This document shows positions 58,818-64,000 of a stretch of DNA of 64,000 nucleotides, one piece after another; the stretch's first letter is position 1; the number at the start of each line of letters is the position of its first letter. Position numbers and translations under genes: made by a program. The notes below the pieces were generated by a model, which worked only from the letters and a program-made list of their open reading frames with translations, had not been told where the DNA came from and searched no databases. Source of the stretch: Desulfobacula sp. (GTDB lineage: Bacteria; Desulfobacterota; Desulfobacteria; Desulfobacterales; Desulfobacteraceae); the NCBI RefSeq assembly GCF_030145145.1, contig NZ_JAQYWD010000026.1:1-64000 (forward strand), given 5' to 3'.

Positions 58818-60665
58818 TTATTTTGATCCAAAAGAAACTTCCAGAATGTCTTCCACACTGGAGTCTCCTTCCATGATGGCATCCATCTTACCATAAGCGG
58901 ATGGCAGAAGGGTATGAATAAAAAATTTAGCAGATGCCATCTGACCTGCATAATAGGCCACATCTTTGTTTTTTTCAGCCATTGCGTTAACCGCTTCCCG
59001 TTCAAGACTCCCTGCTTTTTTAATCAGCTTTGGCGCGGCAACAGATGCCCGCCATAAATGCATCCATGCAAAAGTGACATCCCCTGTCACGTCAAGGAAG
59101 GGATGGGCAAAGGCATGGGCATTGAAGATTTTTTCGGACCGGGTTCTCTGGCTGAGTTCCCGGGCAAGCGCTTCAAGTCTGTCTAGGGCATGGCTGACCG
59201 TTTCAACCAGTCGTTCTATGCCTTCAATACCTTTGGCCGCATTTACGGTTTTTCGTATCTGGTGAAGAAAGTAGGCAAAGCTCTCGCCGTTATTCAACCT
59301 CAGTTTTCTGCCGATGAGATCCATGGCCTGGATACCATTGGTGCCTTCATAAATCATGAAAATTCTTGAATCCCTCATCAGTTGTTCAACAGGGTATTCA
59401 CAAATATAACCGTATCCGCCGTAGACCTGGACTCCATGGGAACAGACTTCCAGGGCTTTATCCGTGATATACCCTTTTACAATGGGCGTCAAAACTTCAA
59501 TTAATGCCCGGGTATCGGCTTTGTGTTGTTCATCCGCGGTGGTGTGAACGATATCAGCGCATTTACCATAATAATAGATCAAAGACCGCATCCCTTCCGT
59601 ATAGACTTTCATGTTCAGCAGCTGACGTTTCACATCCGGATGTTGGATAATGGGGACATCCTTGGCTGCCGGGTCTTTTCCGGCGAGAAGATGTCTTCCC
59701 TGTATCCTGTTTCTGGCATAATCAAGGGCATACATATATGACGCTGAGGCCACTGCAAAGCCCTGCATACCCACAAAGGCCCGGGCTTCATTCATCATCT
59801 GGAACATTTCCGGCATGCCCTTGTTCTCTTCTCCCAGAAGCGTGCCGATACAGTCTCCTTTTTCTCCCAGGGAAAGCGTGGCCGTGGCATTACCATGAAT
59901 GCCCATTTTATGTTCCAGGCCGGTACAGACAATGTTATTGAAGTCACCCAGGCTGTTGTCTTCATTTACATGATATTTGGGAACCAGAAACAAGGAGATC
60001 CCTTTGGTTCCTGCGGGTGCGCCTTCAATTCTTGCCAATACCGGATGAATGATATTTTCACACAGATCATGGTCGCCTGCAGAGATAAAAATTTTTGTTC
60101 CCTGGATGGCATAGGTACCATCCGCTTTTTTTATGGCCGTGGTGGTGAGTGCCCCCACATCAGATCCCGCTTCAGGCTCAGTCAAGAGCATGGTCCCACC
60201 CCAAATGCCGGCAAACATTTTTTTCATGTATCGTTTTTTCTGGTCTTGGGTACCAAAGGCTTCCACCAACTTGGCTGCCCCGTGGGTCATGCCGTAGTAA
60301 AGCATGAATGCCGAATTGGCACCGATCATATATTCCAGAGCCGCACACCCGACAAGTTTCGGCATTCCCTGCCCCCCCACTTCCGGGTCATCACACATGG
60401 CCAGCCATTCGCCTTCACAATACAGCTTCCACGCCCGTTTAAAGGATGGCGGAACCGTTACAGTTCCATTTTCCAGTCTGCACCCCATTTCATCCCCTTC
60501 CTTAAACGTGGGAAGGATTTCTTTTATGGCCAGGTTCCTTGCCTCTGAAACGATCAGGTCTATGGTTTTTCGATTAAATTCATTAAACAATTCATGGTCA
60601 ACCATTCCGATCTGTTCATGCAAAACAAAGTCAACATCCCGTCGGTCAGCGATTAATTGTGCCAT
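58818..60665 (-). CDS. Acyl-CoA dehydrogenase with C-terminal extension (DmdC/AcdB-like)
   Basis: 615 residues, longer than the usual ~380. The middle ~340 residues hold the FAD fold: LTEPEAGSDVGALTTTA and YGGYGYICEYPVEQLMRDSRIFMIYEGTNGIQ; the Glu of YEGTNGIQ is the catalytic base. The N-terminus (FVLHEQIGMVDHELFN) and the C-terminal helical extension are typical of the 600-residue subfamily that includes DmdC. Substrate unknown: aliphatic or sulfur-containing acyl-CoA. It lies alone, with a palindrome on the divergent side. Confidence 0.88.
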   Translation of the reverse strand: MAQLIADRRDVDFVLHEQIGMVDHELFNEFNRKTIDLIVSEARNLAIKEILPTFKEGDEMGCRLENGTVTVPPSFKRAWKLYCEGEWLAMCDDPEVGGQGMPKLVGCAALEYMIGANSAFMLYYGMTHGAAKLVEAFGTQDQKKRYMKKMFAGIWGGTMLLTEPEAGSDVGALTTTAIKKADGTYAIQGTKIFISAGDHDLCENIIHPVLARIEGAPAGTKGISLFLVPKYHVNEDNSLGDFNNIVCTGLEHKMGIHGNATATLSLGEKGDCIGTLLGEENKGMPEMFQMMNEARAFVGMQGFAVASASYMYALDYARNRIQGRHLLAGKDPAAKDVPIIQHPDVKRQLLNMKVYTEGMRSLIYYYGKCADIVHTTADEQHKADTRALIEVLTPIVKGYITDKALEVCSHGVQVYGGYGYICEYPVEQLMRDSRIFMIYEGTNGIQAMDLIGRKLRLNNGESFAYFLHQIRKTVNAAKGIEGIERLVETVSHALDRLEALARELSQRTRSEKIFNAHAFAHPFLDVTGDVTFAWMHLWRASVAAPKLIKKAGSLEREAVNAMAEKNKDVAYYAGQMASAKFFIHTLLPSAYGKMDAIMEGDSSVEDILEVSFGSK

Positions 60666-60803
60666 ATAAAGTACTCCCTTTTTTTTAGTTCATTGCTTCT
60701 CATTTTTCGAGAACCATACCCTTAATTCCCTAAGCAAAATAAATAATGTTGTCAAGCGGCGAACATTAAAAAAGTTTGGTTGTTTTTAACTATTTTTATG
60801 AAT

Positions 60804-60827
60804 ATTGAACAAATCCTGACGTTCAAT
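60804..60827. promoter_or_regulatory. Inverted repeat between divergent ACAD and MBL genes
   Basis: ATTGAAC (60804-60810) and GTTCAAT (60821-60827), a perfect 7-bp dyad with a 10-base spacer in the region shared by the acyl-CoA dehydrogenase and MBL genes. A candidate binding site for a transcription regulator; no regulator gene is adjacent. Confidence 0.35.
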
Positions 60828-60884
60828 GGTCTGATAAAATAATTTTGGGTGGACGAAGAATTGGGGTTGTGATACAGGAGAACA

Positions 60885-61724
60885 ATGGATATTAAATGCT
60901 GGGGCTCGCGAGGGTCAATCTCTGTATCAGGTGATCAATACCTCAAGTATGGTGGGGATACCACTTGTATTGAGATTACTGCGAGATCAGGCGAAACGAT
61001 TATCCTGGATGCAGGAACCGGTATCCGCCGTCTGGGGAACTCCCTTATTGAAAGAGACATCTCCCGGTACACGGTTTTGTTTACCCACGCCCACTGGGAT
61101 CATATCCTGGGAATTGCTTTTTTCAGGCCCCTGCAATACCGTAAGGTGAAAATGGTATTCCAGAATCGGACATTTTCAGGCCTCAGCTCCAAAGCGGTGT
61201 TGAAGGAAGTGATGAAACAGCCTTTTTTCCCCATTGGCCTAAAGGATCTGAGAGCAGATATTCAATTTGATACCACATTGAACGGCACCTTCACCATCGG
61301 ATCTATCCGGATCGAAACCATTTCCAGCAGCCATTCCGGTGGAGGCCTGGGGTATAAATTTATTGAAAACAAAAAAACATTTGTATTTTTAACGGACAAT
61401 GAACTGGGGTTTGATCATCCTGAAGGAAAAGGCTTTGATGCGTATGTGAAGTTTTCACGAAATGCGGATCTCCTGTTTCATGATGCTGAATATACTGAAA
61501 GGGAATATAAGCGAAAGAGAAGCTGGGGACATTCATCGGTTCAGGATGTAATGGATCTGGCATTAAAAGCCCGGGTGAAACGACTGGGATTGTTTCATCT
61601 GAACCAGGATAGAACCGATGACCAGATGGATAAGATTGTCCAGGCATGTCAAACTGACCTGAAAAAGAAAAATGCTTCCCTTGACTGCTTTGCTGTTCCC
61701 TGCAATATGGAAATTCATCTTTAA
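60885..61724 (+). CDS. MBL-fold phosphodiesterase-like hydrolase
   Basis: 279 residues. KCWGSRGSISVSGDQYLKYGGDTTCIEI and the zinc motif FTHAHWDHILG (HxHxDH) place it in the cyclic-nucleotide phosphodiesterase/RNase Z-like MBL group; further ligands are SSSHSGG, FLTDNELG and WGHSSVQDV. Possible substrate is a phosphodiester such as a cyclic nucleotide, which would fit the two cyclases upstream, but this is only inference. It has no membrane segment. Confidence 0.82.
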   Translation: MDIKCWGSRGSISVSGDQYLKYGGDTTCIEITARSGETIILDAGTGIRRLGNSLIERDISRYTVLFTHAHWDHILGIAFFRPLQYRKVKMVFQNRTFSGLSSKAVLKEVMKQPFFPIGLKDLRADIQFDTTLNGTFTIGSIRIETISSSHSGGGLGYKFIENKKTFVFLTDNELGFDHPEGKGFDAYVKFSRNADLLFHDAEYTEREYKRKRSWGHSSVQDVMDLALKARVKRLGLFHLNQDRTDDQMDKIVQACQTDLKKKNASLDCFAVPCNMEIHL

Positions 61725-61752
61725 TGATAAGGACCTTCCGTTTAATCACCCC

Positions 61753-63042
61753 ATGAAGCCATCATCTCCCCTCTCTTTTTCCCAGGTCATGAAAATAATT
61801 TTTTCCTGGAAAATGATGGTCATGTTTTTTTTTGGATTTTCGTCTGGATTTCCCTTCTATATTATTAAAGATGTGTTGAAATTATGGATGACCGAGTCCA
61901 ATATGGATCTTACCACCATTGGTCTATTTTCAGCGTTAAGCCTTCCGTACACCTTGAAGTTTGTCTGGTCGCCCTTAATGGACGGATATGTGCCGGGCTT
62001 TTTAGGCCGACGCAGGGGCTGGATCATTATTGCCCAGTCGGGATTGATGATCAGTATTGCGCTGATGGGACAATTTGACCCTTCTCGTTCTTTGTTCGGG
62101 ATTGTTTTCATGGCCCTGTGTGTCAATTTTTTTGGGGCAAGCCAGGACATTTCCCTGGATGCCTTCCGGCGGGAATATCTAACCAGCGATGAACTGGGAT
62201 TTGGTACCGGTGTCTGGATGAATGCCTGGCGTCTTGGCATGTATGTTTCCGTGGGGATTTCCCTTTTGACAGAGGTCAATATCAGTTGGTCTACCATTTA
62301 TATTATCCTGTCCCTGATGATGGGGATTGGGATGTTAACCACATTGTCTGTCGCTGAACCCATAATAGAGGACGCACCGCCGGTTTCGCTTAAAGAGGCG
62401 GTTCTTGAACCTTTTATTGAGTTTTTCCAGCGCCATAGTGCTGTTCTTGTCCTGTTATTTATCCTGCTGTATAAAATCGGTGATAATATGGCCGGGGCCA
62501 TGACCATTCCGTTCATTCTTAAAATGGGGTTTTCCAAAACAGAGTACTTCGTTATCGTCAAAGGGATCGGCATGTTCGGGCTTTTTGGTGGCGTGATTTT
62601 GGGAGGCGGGATTATGATCCGCCTGGGGATTGCCAGATCCCTATGGGTATTTGGTATCCTTCAGGCCGTATCAACAGCCCTTTTTGCCATAATGGTCATG
62701 CTGGATCACCATTCGCTGACATGGCTTGCCTACAGGCAGGTTCTTCTGGGATGTATCGTGGGATTTGAATTTTTTGCCACGGGCCTGGGTCAGGCCGCCT
62801 ATGCAACGTATATGGCCATACAGACAGACAAGCGGTTTACGGCTACCCAATATGCCTTACTGACAAGTTTAATGGCTGTTCCCGGCGTCTTTGCTGCCGC
62901 TGCCACAGGGTTCATGGCAAAATATCTGGGGTGGGACCTATTTTATCTTCTGTGCGCAGTGGCGGCAATTCCAGGGCTGCTGCTATTGTTCAAAATTGCC
63001 CCCTGGAATGCCAGCAACCAGGATTTGGAAAAAGGATTTTAA
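61753..63042 (+). CDS. AmpG-like major facilitator permease
   Basis: 429 residues with 12 predicted membrane helices. FGFSSGFPFYIIKDVLKLWMTESNMDLTTIGLFSALSLPYTLKFVWSPLMDGY is the AmpG/MFS start, followed by a GRRRGWIIIAQ loop. AmpG imports anhydro-muropeptides for cell-wall recycling. The start at ATG 61753 is chosen because the frame upstream overlaps the MBL gene. Family assignment is good, substrate is inferred. Confidence 0.85.
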   Translation: MKPSSPLSFSQVMKIIFSWKMMVMFFFGFSSGFPFYIIKDVLKLWMTESNMDLTTIGLFSALSLPYTLKFVWSPLMDGYVPGFLGRRRGWIIIAQSGLMISIALMGQFDPSRSLFGIVFMALCVNFFGASQDISLDAFRREYLTSDELGFGTGVWMNAWRLGMYVSVGISLLTEVNISWSTIYIILSLMMGIGMLTTLSVAEPIIEDAPPVSLKEAVLEPFIEFFQRHSAVLVLLFILLYKIGDNMAGAMTIPFILKMGFSKTEYFVIVKGIGMFGLFGGVILGGGIMIRLGIARSLWVFGILQAVSTALFAIMVMLDHHSLTWLAYRQVLLGCIVGFEFFATGLGQAAYATYMAIQTDKRFTATQYALLTSLMAVPGVFAAAATGFMAKYLGWDLFYLLCAVAAIPGLLLLFKIAPWNASNQDLEKGF

Positions 63043-63556
63043 GAATTGCTCTTGAGTCGTCTTATTTTCTAGAAATAGTGCTTGACAAAAAACACCCTAT
63101 TTTTTACTTAAGGGCTGGAAAATAGCAAACGTTATAGATTCGGTTTATAGAACCAGACCGCTTTACTTGAGATGTGAAGGTTTTTGCATTATTGTGCAAC
63201 CCAATTGCACTGATATAATTAGACTGACCGGAGCAATCCGGTGGTCGGATAAAGTTTATTCCAGGATACTGGGCTTTCGTCCTGATAAGCGTCAGAGAGG
63301 TGTTCTTCATGGTAACCAAAGCGCCGGTTTCTTTATATCCTTTTGCAAACCATTGATTTATAAGCCTCTCCATCAAAGTGGAAAATCATATGAAGGCCTG
63401 ATGAATTGAAAAAAAATCAATTATCAGGCTTTTTTTGTTCCGATCATTGTTTGCATTATTTGGAATAATTTAAAGCAGACAGGGTTCATAGCTTTAAATT
63501 GTAAAGCTGCTATAAATGTATAAAGCTGCTAAAATAAGGTAGGAGGTTAAAAAATA
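63043..63556 (+). other. Intergenic region with stable hairpins, candidate small RNA
   Basis: 514 bases without a credible gene. A TTGACA (63082-63087) near the left, a 6-bp hairpin (63194-63199 with 63205-63210), a 6-bp hairpin closed by a GCAA tetraloop (63227-63232 with 63237-63242), and a strong terminator (63396-63436) are in order. With no gene right before the terminator, this may be a transcript of about 320 bases. Two overlapping short ORFs (minus 63104-63376, plus 63167-63409) look non-coding. Confidence 0.4.
63396..63436 (+). terminator. Rho-independent terminator upstream of hdrA
   Basis: GCCTGAT (63396-63402) pairs with ATCAGGC (63423-63429), extended by AATTG/CAATT past a one-base bulge, then seven T. 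It is 350 bases past the AmpG-like gene and 121 bases before hdrA. Confidence 0.85.
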
Positions 63557-64000
63557 ATGACCCAAAATTTAACACCGGAGAAAGATCTTGCAGGATCTGT
63601 GATGGTTCTCGGCGGCGGGATCGCGGGAATGCAGTCTGCCATTGATTTGGCCAATTCAGGGTACTATGTATACCTGGTTGAAAAATCGTATGCCATCGGC
63701 GGCATGATGGCACAGCTGGATAAGACATTCCCAACCAATGACTGCACCATGTGAGTGATCTCACCCAAACTGGTCGAGGTCGGCCGGCATCTGAATATTG
63801 AATTATTGACAAACACGGATCTTCTTTCGGTTGAAGGAGAAGAGGGAAATTTTATTGCCCGGGTGAAAGAAAACCCCCGGTTTGTTGATTTGTTAAAATG
63901 TACATCTTGCGGGGAATGCACCAAGGTTTGTCCGGTGGATGTGCCCAGTGAACACAATCAGGGCTTAGCCCCTCGAAAAGCTATTTTTAAGCAGTATGAA
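63557..64000 (+). CDS. hdrA: Heterodisulfide reductase subunit A-like selenoprotein (partial, Sec66 at TGA)
   Basis: The 5' part of an HdrA-type FAD/iron-sulfur protein, running off the right edge; 148 codons visible. FAD dinucleotide motif [29 protein letters not shown], then [29 protein letters not shown] and a ferredoxin-type [16 protein letters not shown]. The TGA at 63752-63754 replaces the Cys usual at this place (CSMC in many HdrA), and the frame continues. HdrA-type selenoproteins are known in deltaproteobacteria and methanogens. AGGAGG (63541-63546) lies 10 bases before the ATG. Probable role: electron bifurcation or ferredoxin/heterodisulfide electron transfer. Confidence 0.92.
63770..63787 (+). 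promoter_or_regulatory. Candidate SECIS hairpin of hdrA
   Basis: A 7-bp stem (63770-63776 with 63781-63787, two G-U pairs) closes an AGGU loop with G at the second position. It begins 16 bases after the TGA, matching the bacterial SECIS rule for distance and loop size. Confidence 0.75.

Noticed and set aside
63104-63409. Two overlapping short ORFs on opposite strands
   Set aside because: No ribosome site, no recognisable domain, and they cover the stable hairpins and terminator of a likely non-coding region.

Overview
The window looks like a chromosomal segment of a sulfate-reducing deltaproteobacterium of the Desulfobacteraceae (Desulfobacula/Desulfobacter-like). The evidence is a stand-alone dissimilatory-type sat, a selenocysteine-type HdrA, a tungsten aldehyde:ferredoxin oxidoreductase, HypAB, AmmeMemoRadiSam protein B, an ffh-rpsP-khpA-rimM-trmD-rplS-rnhB-yraN-rsmI operon of deltaproteobacterial order, and moderate GC. 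No rRNA, tRNA, CRISPR array, intact IS or prophage was seen. The species is inferred, not proven.

Layout. 1-5 kb (minus strand): the start of a TRAP solute-binding protein, a MoaD-like protein, a class III aminotransferase, a tungsten AOR and alanine dehydrogenase. Together these could make a route that deaminates an imported amino compound and oxidises the resulting aldehyde. 5-9 kb: an outer-membrane porin, a TolB/CsgG-like lipoprotein-type protein and gatB. 9-15 kb: queA-tgt, hypAB, MEMO-like amrB and gltX. 15-23 kb: a long plus-strand housekeeping run, rpmF-acpP-rpiB-glyA-dCMP deaminase-nrdR-ribD-ribE-ribBA-ribH-nusB-MBL hydrolase. 23-26 kb: a DUF1573 gene with an in-frame TGA, a HAD phosphatase, and sat with a leader palindrome and a strong terminator. 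26-35 kb (minus): a PiT transporter fused to a PhoU-like domain, then the rsmI-to-ffh translation/SRP operon. 35-38 kb: rlmN, a single-domain response regulator, a PP-loop tRNA thiolase-like protein, nth and an acidic unknown.

38.9-56.6 kb is the main accessory island. It is a complete type I secretion set (TolC-like, ABC exporter, HlyD-like) with a GT4 glycosyltransferase, converging on a 2235-residue secreted adhesin. The adhesin has a FecR-like N-terminus, nine tandem 282-bp cadherin/VCBS-like repeats, and RTX and DGWG modules. The set is bracketed by two class III nucleotide cyclases (one CHASE2-linked, one GAF-linked with altered active-site residues) and a GAF-SpoIIE phosphatase, suggesting second-messenger or phospho-control of surface attachment.

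56.7-64 kb: a UbiB/ABC1 kinase with a phasin-like partner, an acyl-CoA dehydrogenase, an MBL hydrolase, an AmpG-like MFS permease, a roughly 500-bp intergenic stretch with stable hairpins and a strong terminator (candidate small RNA), and the 5' part of hdrA read through a TGA.

The most notable signals are two in-frame TGA codons, each followed by a compact hairpin at bacterial SECIS distance. One (hdrA, U66) matches a known selenoprotein type. The other (DUF1573, U67 in a Sec-Gly-Cys motif of an exported protein) is less familiar and deserves a check.
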